A stretch of DNA of 37,772 nucleotides, from positions 1-37,772 of the forward strand of contig NZ_BPRD01000051.1 of the NCBI RefSeq assembly GCF_022179745.1, read 5' to 3'. This DNA is from Methylorubrum podarium. Its GTDB lineage: Bacteria > Pseudomonadota > Alphaproteobacteria > Rhizobiales > Beijerinckiaceae. A model generated the notes under the pieces. That model worked only from the letters and a program-made list of their open reading frames with translations. It made no database searches and was not told where the DNA came from. Shown one piece after another: positions 11,275 to 18,169 of this stretch (position 1 is the first letter of the stretch; each line of letters starts with the position of its first letter). The translations under genes were made by a program, and so were the position numbers.

Positions 11275-11467
11275 GGACGAGCTCACCTACCCGATCCTGG
11301 TCACGCCGCTCACTGCGGATGACGGGGGCGGGTTTGCCGCCACGGTGCCTGACCTGCCCGGATGCATGTCCGATGGCGAGACCCCTGAGGAAGCACTTCG
11401 GAACGTCCGCGAGGTGATCGATGCCTGGATCGCGATGGCGCGCGAATTCAGCCACGCCGTTCCATAG
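11273..11467 (+). CDS. Short HicB-like antitoxin-fold protein
   Basis: A 64-residue protein matching the HicB N-terminal fold, with the typical run ATVPDLPGCMSDGETPEEAL and a following helix. HicB antitoxins normally continue with a C-terminal DNA-binding (RHH or HTH) domain. Here the reading frame stops after REFSHAVP, so this is either a naturally short HicB-like protein or a truncated one. No HicA toxin (about 60 residues, double-stranded RNA-binding fold) is seen on either side, so it is an orphan. The ATG at 11273 has GAGGGA at a good distance in the second copy of a tandem duplication. It is probably cotranscribed with coaE. Confidence 0.72.
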   Translation: MDELTYPILVTPLTADDGGGFAATVPDLPGCMSDGETPEEALRNVREVIDAWIAMAREFSHAVP

Positions 11468-11578
11468 ATCACGTCAGGGGTTGGACTGCTCTGAAGGGGC
11501 CGCTGGTTTTTCACTCGCACGGGCCTGTCGGATGCGGAGGCCGCCGCCGTCGCTCTGATCTGACAAGCCGGAGCGCCT

Positions 11579-11604
11579 CTCCTTCCCCCGCAAGGGGGGA
11601 GGGG
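11579..11604 (+). terminator. Possible hairpin terminator after the HicB-like gene
   Basis: A C5/G5 stem closed by a GCAA tetraloop (11585-11598) can be extended by weaker pairs to 11579-11604. No clear T-run follows. The 258-bp gap between the HicB-like gene and dnaQ holds nothing else recognisable apart from a TAGGAGG at 11693-11699. Confidence 0.4.
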
Positions 11605-11725
11605 ACAGGCGGATGACCTTTTCGGACGTTCGCATGGGGTCGGACTGACCGTCCCTTCCACGGGGCCGGTTAACGCATCCTTCGCTGTCCGGTAGGAGGC
11701 TGTGCCTTCGCTTGGAACCCAAAAA

Positions 11726-12436
11726 ATGCTGCGCGAGATCGTCCTCGATACCGAGACCACCGGCACGGACGCGAGGAACGGCGACCGGCTGATCGAGATC
11801 GGCTGCGTCGAGCTGATCAACCACGTCCAGACCGGCAAATTCTATCACCAACTCATCAACCCGCAGCGGGCGGTGTCCGAGGGGGCGTTCGCGGTCCACG
11901 GCATCTCGGACGCGATGCTCGCCGACAAGCCGGTCTTCGCCGACGTGGTCGATGCCTTCGTCGCCTTCTGCGGCGATGCGCGGCTGGTGATCCACAACGC
12001 GCCCTTCGACGTCGGCTTCCTCAACATGGAGTTCGCCCGGCTCGGGCCCGCCGCCCCGAAGGCGATCCCGCTGGAGGACGTGGTCGATACCCTGCTCCTC
12101 GCCCGCCGCAAGCATCCGGGCGCGGCCAACAACCTCGACGCCCTGTGCAACCGCTACGGCGTCGACACGACCCGCCGCGTCAAGCACGGCGCGCTGCTCG
12201 ACGCGCAGATCCTGGCCGAGGTCTATGTCGAGCTGCTGGGCGGCAAGCAGACCAGCCTGGGGCTCAGCATCGCCGAGCCGGTCGAGAGCGTGGCGCGCGC
12301 GGCGGCGGCCGATTCGGGTCCGGCCGGGCCCCGGCCAATGCGCAGCCGGCTCACCGAAGCGGAGCGCCTGCGGCATGGCAGCTTTGTCGAGAGCCTCGGA
12401 ACAAACGCCGTCTGGCGGGAATACCTGGAACCGTGA
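11726..12436 (+). CDS. dnaQ: DNA polymerase III epsilon subunit (3'-5' proofreading exonuclease)
   Basis: Proofreading subunit of the replicative polymerase, 236 residues from the ATG at 11726. All DEDDh exonuclease motifs are visible: ExoI VLDTETTG (Asp8, Glu10), ExoII VIHNAPFDVGFLNMEF and ExoIII KHGALLDAQILAEVYVEL (His and Asp). The C-terminal tail, ending in AVWREYLEP, is the polymerase-binding region. The family N-terminus MLREIVLDTETTG supports this ATG, although the strong GGAGG at 11695-11699 lies just upstream of an in-frame GTG at 11702, which would add eight residues. The usual alphaproteobacterial neighbour secB is absent downstream. Confidence 0.94.
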   Translation: MLREIVLDTETTGTDARNGDRLIEIGCVELINHVQTGKFYHQLINPQRAVSEGAFAVHGISDAMLADKPVFADVVDAFVAFCGDARLVIHNAPFDVGFLNMEFARLGPAAPKAIPLEDVVDTLLLARRKHPGAANNLDALCNRYGVDTTRRVKHGALLDAQILAEVYVELLGGKQTSLGLSIAEPVESVARAAAADSGPAGPRPMRSRLTEAERLRHGSFVESLGTNAVWREYLEP

Positions 12437-12555
12437 GCCGGCGGCCGCATCGGCCGTTCCGGTTAAGTCCCTCTCCGGACGCCCTCTTCGGCGGCGCTTG
12501 ACCCGCTGCGCCGGCTCAGGCGCCGGCCGACATCCATCGGAGCCGAGTCGCGTTA

Positions 12556-12615
12556 TTGCTGCAATGCAAAAAGTTTCATCTTGCGGCGCAGCATAAGCGT
12601 TCCCATACCATCCCC
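12556..12615 (+). promoter_or_regulatory. AT-richer leader with TGC/GCA palindromes
   Basis: The stretch TTGCTGCAATGCAA (from about 12555) followed by TTGCGGCGCA (about 12579-12588) stands out by base composition and by repeated TGC..GCA half-sites. Some PHB-metabolism regulators (PhaR family) bind TGC-rich palindromes, and a PHB-depolymerase-like gene lies downstream, so a regulatory site is plausible. This is inference only. Confidence 0.3.
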
Positions 12616-13089
12616 ATGGATGGCGCAGGGATGGGCGCGATGATGGATCTGATGCAGGAGAGCCGGCCGGACACCCCGCTCGCGCTGCGCGGCGGGACGC
12701 GGTCCGGCGACCACGAGAAGATCACGGTCAATCTCGGCTTCGTCGATCTCGGGCATGTCGATCTGCTCGTCTCGGAGGGCGTCTACGCCAACCGCAGCGA
12801 CTTCATCCGCACGGCGATCCGCAACCAGATCGAGCGGCATGCCGACATCACCCGCCAATCGGTCGCCCGCAACCCGATCGAGGTCGGCCTGCGCCGCTAC
12901 GGCCGGGCCGAGCTGGAATCGGCGCGGGCGGCGGGCACCCGGCTCGACATCCGCGTCCTCGGCCTCGCCGTGATCGCCGACGACGTTCCCGCCGACCTCG
13001 CCAGCGCCGCGATCGCCTCGATCGAAGTGCTCGGCAGCCTCCAGGCGAGCCCCGCCGTGAAGCGTGTGCTGGCCGACCGCCTGCTCTGA
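12616..13089 (+). CDS. Ribbon-helix-helix (CopG-like) DNA-binding protein
   Basis: A 157-residue protein. The segment EKITVNLGFVDLGHVDLLVSEG followed by YANRSDFIRTAIRNQIE is a CopG/ParD-type ribbon-helix-helix DNA-binding motif (strand, helix, NRSDFIR turn, helix). The C-terminal part (LASAAIASIEVLGSLQASPAVKRVLADR) is a conserved-looking helical tail with no named function. A start at 12616 (MDGAGMGAMMD) is preferred; the frame is open to an ATG at 12556 that falls in a promoter-like AT-richer stretch. No toxin partner is adjacent. The downstream PHB-depolymerase-like gene, 77 bases away, makes a regulator of that gene plausible but unproven. Confidence 0.65.
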   Translation: MDGAGMGAMMDLMQESRPDTPLALRGGTRSGDHEKITVNLGFVDLGHVDLLVSEGVYANRSDFIRTAIRNQIERHADITRQSVARNPIEVGLRRYGRAELESARAAGTRLDIRVLGLAVIADDVPADLASAAIASIEVLGSLQASPAVKRVLADRLL

Positions 13090-13166
13090 ACCCCCGAAGA
13101 CATCCCCTCCCTCGTGACCCGCGGCGCGCGCCCGCGCCCGTCGCCGACCCGGAAAGCGAGACCCGC

Positions 13167-14429
13167 ATGACCGACCGTCCCAATGCCTTCTTCACCGACA
13201 TGACCGAGGCGACCCGCCTGACCCGGGCCGGACGGCTCGGCGAGGCGACCGCCCTGATCCAGCGCAGCCTCGGTGCGGCGGGCCTGTCCCCCGGCGGGCC
13301 GCAGAAGGCCGACGCCGCGGCCGCCCCGCACGGGACGCCGCGGCTCGAAGGTCCGGCGGCCCGGCTCGACGCCGAGACGGATCGCGAGGCGGGCCACACG
13401 GCGCTGATCCCGGAGCGGCTTCGCGAGAACATCGACCAGATGATGCAGGGCCTGCGCACGCTCGCCCCCTCTCTCCGGGGGCTGGTGAACGGGGGCCTGC
13501 ACGCGCCGGGACCGGGTCACATCGGACCCGAGGGCGTCGAGCCGGAGGACGGCCAGTTCGTCGCCCGCAGCTTCTCCAACGCGGCCGGCGCGCGGGACTA
13601 CAAGCTGTTCATCCCGAGCCCCCGGAGCGGGCGCCGCCCGCTCCTCGTGATGCTGCACGGCTGCACGCAGACGCCCGACGACTTCGCCGCGGGCACGCGC
13701 ATGAACGCGCTGGCCGAGGAGGAGGGGATCTACGTCGTCTATCCCCGCCAATCGAGCCGGGCCAACGCGCAACGGTGCTGGAACTGGTTCGAGCCCGGCG
13801 ACCAGGGCCGGGAGATGGGCGAGGCCGGCATCATCGCGGGGCTCGTCCGCGCGGTCTGCGCCGAGCACCCGATCGACCGCTCGCGCATCTACATCGCCGG
13901 GCTCTCGGCGGGCGGGGCGGCGGCGGCCAACATCGCCCGGGCCTATCCCGACCTGTTCGCGGGGCTCGGCGTGCATTCGGGCCTCGCCGCGGGCTGCGCC
14001 CGCGACCTGCCCTCGGCGCTCTCGGCAATGCGCGTCGGCGCGCCCGGCGCGGCGGAGCCCGGCGGCGCGGCCGGCTTCGGCGCCGGATCGGTGACGCAGC
14101 GCCTGCGGGTGCCGACCATCGTCTTCCACGGCGAGGGCGACGGCACCGTCCACCCCCGCAACGCCGAGGCTGTGCTGGCGCAGGCCGGCGTCGAGGCGCT
14201 GACGCCGCGGCGGGAGAGCGGGACCGGGGGCGGCCACAGCTACACCCGCACCCGCTACGCCGACGAGGCGGGCCGGGTGCAGGTCGAGGCGTGGTCGGTG
14301 CAGGGCGCGGGCCACGCCTGGTCCGGCGGCAGCCCGGAGGGCAGCTACACCGACGCGAGCGGGCCGGACGCCTCGCGGGCGATGCTCGACTTCTTCCTCG
14401 GCCACAGCCTGCCGGGTTCGCGGGGCTAG
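13167..14429 (+). CDS. PHB-depolymerase-family esterase
   Basis: Alpha/beta-hydrolase of the polyhydroxybutyrate depolymerase/LpqC esterase family, 420 residues. It has the oxyanion-side motif VMLHGCTQTPDDFAAGTRMN, the nucleophile box GLSAGG (Ser247), a likely catalytic Asp in GEGDGTVHP and a His near GAGHAWSGG. The first 130 residues are a family-typical N-terminal extension (TRAGRLGEATALIQRSL). No secretion signal is visible, so an intracellular role in storage-polymer mobilisation or ester hydrolysis is more likely than attack on external PHB. A ribosome-binding site (gaaagcgagacccgc) precedes the ATG. Substrate assignment is family-based only. Confidence 0.85.
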   Translation: MTDRPNAFFTDMTEATRLTRAGRLGEATALIQRSLGAAGLSPGGPQKADAAAAPHGTPRLEGPAARLDAETDREAGHTALIPERLRENIDQMMQGLRTLAPSLRGLVNGGLHAPGPGHIGPEGVEPEDGQFVARSFSNAAGARDYKLFIPSPRSGRRPLLVMLHGCTQTPDDFAAGTRMNALAEEEGIYVVYPRQSSRANAQRCWNWFEPGDQGREMGEAGIIAGLVRAVCAEHPIDRSRIYIAGLSAGGAAAANIARAYPDLFAGLGVHSGLAAGCARDLPSALSAMRVGAPGAAEPGGAAGFGAGSVTQRLRVPTIVFHGEGDGTVHPRNAEAVLAQAGVEALTPRRESGTGGGHSYTRTRYADEAGRVQVEAWSVQGAGHAWSGGSPEGSYTDASGPDASRAMLDFFLGHSLPGSRG

Positions 14430-14447
14430 CATTGTCCCGAGAGCCTG

Positions 14448-14863
14448 TTGACGGGTCGATCCGATGAGGCTTGCGGGGCCAGCCACCACTGGGCGCGGGA
14501 ACTGACGCGCCTGGGCCACATGGTGCGGCTGATCGCGCCGCAGTTGGCCAAGCCGTATGTCCGCCGAGGCAAGAACGACGCGGCGGACGCGGCCGCCCTG
14601 TGCGAGGCGGCGAGCCGGCCCAGCATGCGCTTCGTGCCGGTGAAGACGCCCGAGGCGCAGGCGGCGCTGATGCTGGCGGGCCAGTGCACGCGCTTGGTAC
14701 GCCAGCGGGTGCAGCTGGCCAACACGATCCGCGGGCATGCGGGCGAGTTCGGGATCGTGGCAGCCAACGGCGCGGCGGCGATCGGGCCGTTGCTGGTCCG
14801 TCTTCGCACGGCCGCGATCCCGGACCTGGCCCGCGCGCTGTTTGCCGAGCTCGCGATGACGGT
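14448..14863 (+). pseudogene. IS110-type (DEDD) transposase fragment
   Basis: The reading EACGASHHWARELTRLGH, then LIAPQLAKPYVRRGKNDAADA, VPVKTPEAQAALML and QLANTIRGHAGEFGI is the middle of the N-terminal DEDD domain of IS110/IS1111-family transposases. The first ~45 residues and the whole C-terminal Transposase_20 part are missing, and similarity fades after about 14863 (LFAELAM). An ATG at 14448 opens the frame but does not restore a complete enzyme. It is a dead remnant marking a past insertion beside the candidate origin. The terminal repeats of the element are not recognisable. Confidence 0.85.
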
Positions 14864-15007
14864 CCCGGTTACTCCCTCCGTCGGGGCAGGCGGAGCCGGA
14901 GCCGTCCGGGCCGCGACGCGGCCGGCAGGGGAGCCACGGCCTTCGCCCACAATCACGCGATAGGTCATACGGATTGCGGCTGATTGGTTCGGTCCAGACC
15001 CCACCAC

Positions 15008-15142
15008 CGTCATTCCGGGGCGCTGACAAGCGAACCCGGACTTGAAGGGGCGCGCCGGAGGCGTGCAATCCACCCGTGATGCCACGTTGAGCCGCGCATC
15101 TCAGGTGGATCCCGGGTTCCGCTGCGCGGCCCTGGGATGACG
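15008..15142. repeat. Interspersed repeat copy A with CGTCATTCC/GGRATGACG ends
   Basis: A ~135-bp element starting CGTCATTCC and ending GGGATGACG, i.e. with terminal inverted repeats. It is homologous, in reverse orientation, to copy B (21443-21582). The first 60 bases (15008-15067) match the far end of B with few changes, and the end shares AGCGGAACCCGG-ATCCACC. Upstream sequence GATTGGTTCGGT (14982-14993) is also shared with copy C near 27006. It has no coding capacity and is probably a MITE-like or hairpin-forming intergenic repeat. Confidence 0.8.
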
Positions 15143-15448
15143 GGAAGCAGCACCAAAGGAATCAATCGGAAGCGGTGTCAGTGATTTGCAGATCGCGCCG
15201 CGAAGTTTGCCGCCGCACTATCCCCAGCCCGCGTCCGGGGAGTCGACAAGTGGGGAAAAGCCGGCTCGGAATCCGCACGACGGCGGGTTGTCCCGAAAAC
15301 CGTCGACTCCTCCCTCAACATGGCGTGCTTTCGCGGACGCCGGACTCGCCCGGATGGGAGAATCCGGGACCGCGGGGGCCGTCGGGGCACGCAGCCCCAC
15401 GCAAGCCTCTGCTGAGCTTGGCCTATCGTGGAGATTAGAGCCAATCCG

Positions 15449-15463
15449 TTAAGAGGTGATTAA
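15449..15463. promoter_or_regulatory. CtrA-type binding site TTAA-N7-TTAA
   Basis: TTAAGAGGTGATTAA is an exact match to the TTAA-N7-TTAA consensus of the cell-cycle regulator CtrA, in otherwise GC-rich sequence where such a match is rare. It lies 181 bases before the hemE start. In Caulobacter, CtrA sites lie in the origin and overlap the hemE-side promoter. Confidence 0.6.
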
Positions 15464-15525
15464 CGCCGCGGCTGTGGGGAGGGCCTGTGGACGCGCTTGC
15501 GGCATCACGATCCAACGTCCAAGAG

Positions 15526-15557
15526 AAAAAACAGAGATTCTAGAATCTCTCTTTCTT
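15526..15557. repeat. AT-rich palindrome upstream of hemE
   Basis: The core AGAGATTCT/AGAATCTCT (15533-15550) is a perfect 18-bp palindrome. It can be extended on both sides through AAAAAAC and CTTTCTTT with few mismatches. It holds two GANTC sites and is the most AT-rich spot for several kilobases. It could be a DNA unwinding element, a regulator site or an mRNA hairpin in the hemE leader. Confidence 0.7.
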
Positions 15558-15643
15558 TGAAGAGGGCCGGGGTGGGGATGGCGAGGTCGCGACCTCTCCG
15601 GCCTCGCCACGGAAGGCAACCGGGCAGGAAGCGGGTTCGACGA

Positions 15644-16714
15644 ATGGCGGAGGCAAGGACGGCCAACAGGCCGGTGCTGCGGGTCCTGTCGGGCGAGGCG
15701 ATCGCCCCGCCCCCGGCCTGGATGATGCGCCAGGCCGGCCGCTACCTGCCGGAATACCGGGCGACGCGGGCGGAGGCCGGCTCCTTCCTCGACCTCTGCT
15801 ACAACCCGGCCTTCGCCACCGAGGTGACGCTCCAGCCGATCCGCCGCTTCGGCTTCGAGGCGTCGATCCTGTTCTCCGACATCCTCGTGGTGCCCCACGC
15901 GCTGGGCCAGGACGTGCGCTTCGTCGAGGGCGAGGGTCCGCGCCTCGACGCGCTGGAGGGCCGGGCGCAGTTCGAGCGCCTGCGCGAGGCCGGCGACCCG
16001 GCGATCTTTTCGCATCTGGCCCCGGTCTTCGAGGCGGTGGAGCGGATCCGCGGGGCGTTGCCGCACGAGACCACGCTGCTCGGCTTCTGCGGCGCGCCCT
16101 GGACGGTGGCGAGCTACATGATCGGCGGGCGCGGCACGCCGGACCTCGCCCCGGCCCGGGCGCTGGCGGCCTCCGATCCGGCGCTGCTCGACGCGCTGCT
16201 CGACCGGCTGGTGACGGTGCAGACCGAGTACCTCGTGCGCCAGCTCCGCGCCGGCGCCGACGCGGTGCAGATCTTCGAGTCCCATGCCGGCGTGCTGCCG
16301 GATACCGCCGACGGCGACGCGCTCGCGCGCTTCTCCCTCGGGCCGATCGCCCGGATGATCGAGGGCATCCGGGCGCAGGTGCCGGGCGCAAGAATCATCG
16401 TCTTCGCCCGCGGTTCGGGGCTCGAGGGCCATGCCCGCGTCGTCCCCGAGACCGGGGCCGACGCCGTCGGCGTCGATTGGGGGGTCGATCTCGCCGCCCT
16501 GCGGGCCCGTGTGCCGGCCGCGACGGTCACCCAGGGCAACCTCCACCCCGAGACGCTGATCGAGGGCGGGCGGGCCCTGGACGCGGCCGTGGACGCCATC
16601 CTGGCGGCGACGGACGGCACGCCGCACATCTTCAATCTCGGCCACGGCATCACCCCGCAGACGCCGATCGCCCATGTCGAGCGGATGCTGGCCCGGCTCA
16701 GGGCCGGCCGGTGA
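15644..16714 (+). CDS. hemE: Uroporphyrinogen decarboxylase
   Basis: Decarboxylates the four acetate arms of uroporphyrinogen III to give coproporphyrinogen III in haem synthesis; cytosolic. The 356-residue protein shows signature 1 as PAWMMRQAGRYLPEYR and signature 2 around LLGFCGAPWTVASYM, plus the C-terminal GVDWGVDL and NLGHGITPQTPIAHV. The ATG giving MAEARTANRPVLRVL is chosen; the frame stays open to 15497 through the AT-rich leader but those residues are not family-like. The stop overlaps the following Nudix start (GTGA). hemE next to the replication origin is a hallmark of alphaproteobacteria. Confidence 0.97.
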   Translation: MAEARTANRPVLRVLSGEAIAPPPAWMMRQAGRYLPEYRATRAEAGSFLDLCYNPAFATEVTLQPIRRFGFEASILFSDILVVPHALGQDVRFVEGEGPRLDALEGRAQFERLREAGDPAIFSHLAPVFEAVERIRGALPHETTLLGFCGAPWTVASYMIGGRGTPDLAPARALAASDPALLDALLDRLVTVQTEYLVRQLRAGADAVQIFESHAGVLPDTADGDALARFSLGPIARMIEGIRAQVPGARIIVFARGSGLEGHARVVPETGADAVGVDWGVDLAALRARVPAATVTQGNLHPETLIEGGRALDAAVDAILAATDGTPHIFNLGHGITPQTPIAHVERMLARLRAGR

Positions 16715-17160
16715 GCCGCATCCGCGTCGCGGCCCTGGCCCTGATCCGCCGGGACGAGGCGGGCGAGGCGTTGCTGCTGGTGCGCAAGCGCGGCAGCCTC
16801 CGCTTCATGCTCCCCGGCGGCAAGTTCGAGGCGGGCGAGACCGACGCCGCCTGCCTCGCCCGCGAAGTCCAGGAGGAACTTGCCATCGCTTTCGAGCCCC
16901 GCACGGCGGCTTGGCTCGGCCGGTTCGAGGCGGAGGCCGCCAACGAGCCCGGCCATATCGTCGAGGCGATCGTCTATCGGCAGGAGGCCGCCCCCGGCCT
17001 GATCCCGGTCTGCGCGGCGGAGATCGAGGAGATCCGCTGGCTCCCGCTTGCCGGCACGACGGACGATGCGGCGCTGCCCCTCGCCCCGCTTCTGACCGGA
17101 CACGTCCTGGCGCGCCTGCGCGCCGCATCCCCCATACGGAGTGCCTCACCCGGTGCTTGA
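16711..17160 (+). CDS. Nudix-family hydrolase
   Basis: A 149-residue Nudix pyrophosphohydrolase acting on a nucleoside-diphosphate-linked substrate that cannot be predicted. The Nudix box is GGKFEAGETDAACLAREVQE followed by ELAI, fitting G-x5-E-x7-R-E-h-x-E-E except for the last Gly-hydrophobic positions. The GTG start overlaps the hemE stop by 4 bases and the 3' end overlaps hemJ by 20 bases, so the three genes are one operon. Its position between two haem-synthesis genes may be incidental. Confidence 0.85.
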   Translation: MSRIRVAALALIRRDEAGEALLLVRKRGSLRFMLPGGKFEAGETDAACLAREVQEELAIAFEPRTAAWLGRFEAEAANEPGHIVEAIVYRQEAAPGLIPVCAAEIEEIRWLPLAGTTDDAALPLAPLLTGHVLARLRAASPIRSASPGA

Positions 17161-17593
17161 GACCCTGTACCCCTGGATCAAGGCGTTCCACGTCATCGCG
17201 GTGATCGCCTGGATGGCGGCGATGCTCTACCTGCCGCGCCTGTTCGTCTACCACGCGGCCCTGCCCGCCGGCTCGCGGGTGCAGTCCGAGACCTTCAAGG
17301 TCATGGAGCGGCGCCTGCTCAAGGCGATCATGACCCCGGCCATGATCGTGACCTGGCTCCTCGGGCTCTGGCTCGCGTGGCAGAGCGGCTACTACGCCGC
17401 GCCCTGGCTCCAGGCGAAGTTCGCCCTGGTGCTGGCGATGAGCGGCATGCACGGCTTCCTCTCGCGCACGGTCAAGGACTTCGCCGCCGACCGCAACACC
17501 CGCGGCCAGCGCTTCTACCGGGTGATCAACGAGGTGCCGACGCTGCTGATGATCGGCATCGTCATCCTCGCGATCGTGAAGCCCTGGAGCTGA
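17141..17593 (+). CDS. hemJ: Protoporphyrinogen IX oxidase HemJ
   Basis: Four-TM membrane enzyme (UPF0093 family) that oxidises protoporphyrinogen IX to protoporphyrin IX in bacteria lacking HemG and HemY. The 150-residue product shows the conserved first helix YPWIKAFHVIAVIAWMAAML, with the essential histidine at position 17, followed by LPRLFVYHA, the METRLLK-like segment VMERRLLKAIMTPAM and the final RVINEVPTLLMIGIVILAIVKP. The GTG at 17141 overlaps the Nudix gene. hemE-hemJ adjacency is common in alphaproteobacteria, where rho usually follows; rho is absent here. Confidence 0.9.
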   Translation: MPHPVLETLYPWIKAFHVIAVIAWMAAMLYLPRLFVYHAALPAGSRVQSETFKVMERRLLKAIMTPAMIVTWLLGLWLAWQSGYYAAPWLQAKFALVLAMSGMHGFLSRTVKDFAADRNTRGQRFYRVINEVPTLLMIGIVILAIVKPWS

Positions 17594-17678
17594 TTCTTTC
17601 TCGCGCGGCCGGCACCGGGGCGGGGGCAGGCCGTTGGAAGGGCAAAGCGTGGCCGTTGCCCGCGATGGAGCCTGTCCG

Positions 17679-18020
17679 ATGCGAACGACCTTCCTCGCCC
17701 TCGCCCTGAGCGTCGTCCTGAGCCTGCCGGCGGCGGCCGCGAGCTTTCCCTGCGCCAAGGCCGAGACGCCGGACGAGAAGACGGTCTGCGACACCCGCGC
17801 CCTCAACGACCTCGACGTCGAGATGGCGGTGCGCTTCGACATCCTCAAGGACCTGCTGCCGATGGGCAACCGCACCAAGATGCAGGACGATCAGGAAGCG
17901 TGGCTCAAGGACCGCCGCGCCTGCGGCACCGACGTCGCCTGCCTGACCGCGGCCTACGAGGGCCGGCTCAAGGTGCTGCGGGGTGTCCTGTCGGAGTTCG
18001 CCAAGCAGGGCGGGCAGTAG
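17679..18020 (+). CDS. LprI-like (lysozyme inhibitor-type) secreted protein
   Basis: A 113-residue exported protein with a signal peptide (MRTTFLALALSVVLSLP, cut near AAAAS) and one LprI/DUF1311-like domain. This is marked by FPCAKAETPDEKTVCDT, LNDLDVEMAVRF, the QEAWLKDRRACGTDVACL core and four cysteines able to form two disulfides. Related proteins inhibit C-type lysozyme or have no known role. The ATG at 17679 is chosen because it starts a proper signal peptide; the frame extends upstream without one. It is followed by a train of hairpins. Confidence 0.78.
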   Translation: MRTTFLALALSVVLSLPAAAASFPCAKAETPDEKTVCDTRALNDLDVEMAVRFDILKDLLPMGNRTKMQDDQEAWLKDRRACGTDVACLTAAYEGRLKVLRGVLSEFAKQGGQ

Positions 18021-18040
18021 GACCTCGGGAATCCGGGGTT

Positions 18041-18131
18041 CGAAGGGCGAGCCCTTCGCGGGTCCAGGGCGGAGCCCTGGGAAGATCCGTCGGGCTCTGC
18101 CCGACACCCGCCGAAGGGATGATCCCTTCGG
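18041..18131. repeat. Train of four consecutive perfect hairpins
   Basis: Four perfect stem-loops follow one another: 18041-18058 (CGAAGGGC arms), 18064-18080 (CCAGGGC arms), 18089-18105 (GTCGGGC arms) and 18111-18131 (CCGAAGGGAT arms, 1-nt centre). They lie between the convergent LprI-like gene and hisG and may stop transcription from both sides or act as a REP-like element. Confidence 0.85.
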
Positions 18132-18169
18132 AAATCCCATGACCGGACCGTCTCTCGCGACGCGGTCTC

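Larger units (their letters stand above)
15159..15557. other. oriC: Candidate chromosomal replication origin region
   Basis: A non-coding segment directly upstream of hemE, the classical alphaproteobacterial origin neighbour. It contains a perfect TTAA-N7-TTAA CtrA-type site (15449-15463) and eight GANTC sites (15159, 15240, 15269, 15305, 15343, 15360, 15536, 15543). About one is expected per 360 bp at 70% GC. Degenerate DnaA-box-like 9-mers are present: CTATCCCCA at 15218, TTTTCCCCA on the minus strand at 15251-15259, and minus-strand CTCCCCACA (15473-15481) and GCGTCCACA (15486-15494). An AT-rich purine/pyrimidine palindrome at 15521-15560 could be the unwinding element. No DnaA box is a perfect consensus match, so this is a proposal. 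The features could instead only control hemE. Confidence 0.45.

Noticed and set aside
14448-14963. Complete IS110 element
   Set aside because: Only the middle of the N-terminal transposase domain is present; the beginning, the C-terminal domain and element ends are missing.
15175-15452. Three overlapping 60-88-codon frames in the candidate origin region
   Set aside because: They occur in several frames and on both strands at once, have no ribosome-binding sites or recognisable domains, and cover motifs that argue for non-coding DNA.
18041-18131. CRISPR array or riboswitch
   Set aside because: The hairpins have different arms and there are no regular direct repeats with spacers; no riboswitch consensus was recognised and both flanking genes converge on the region.
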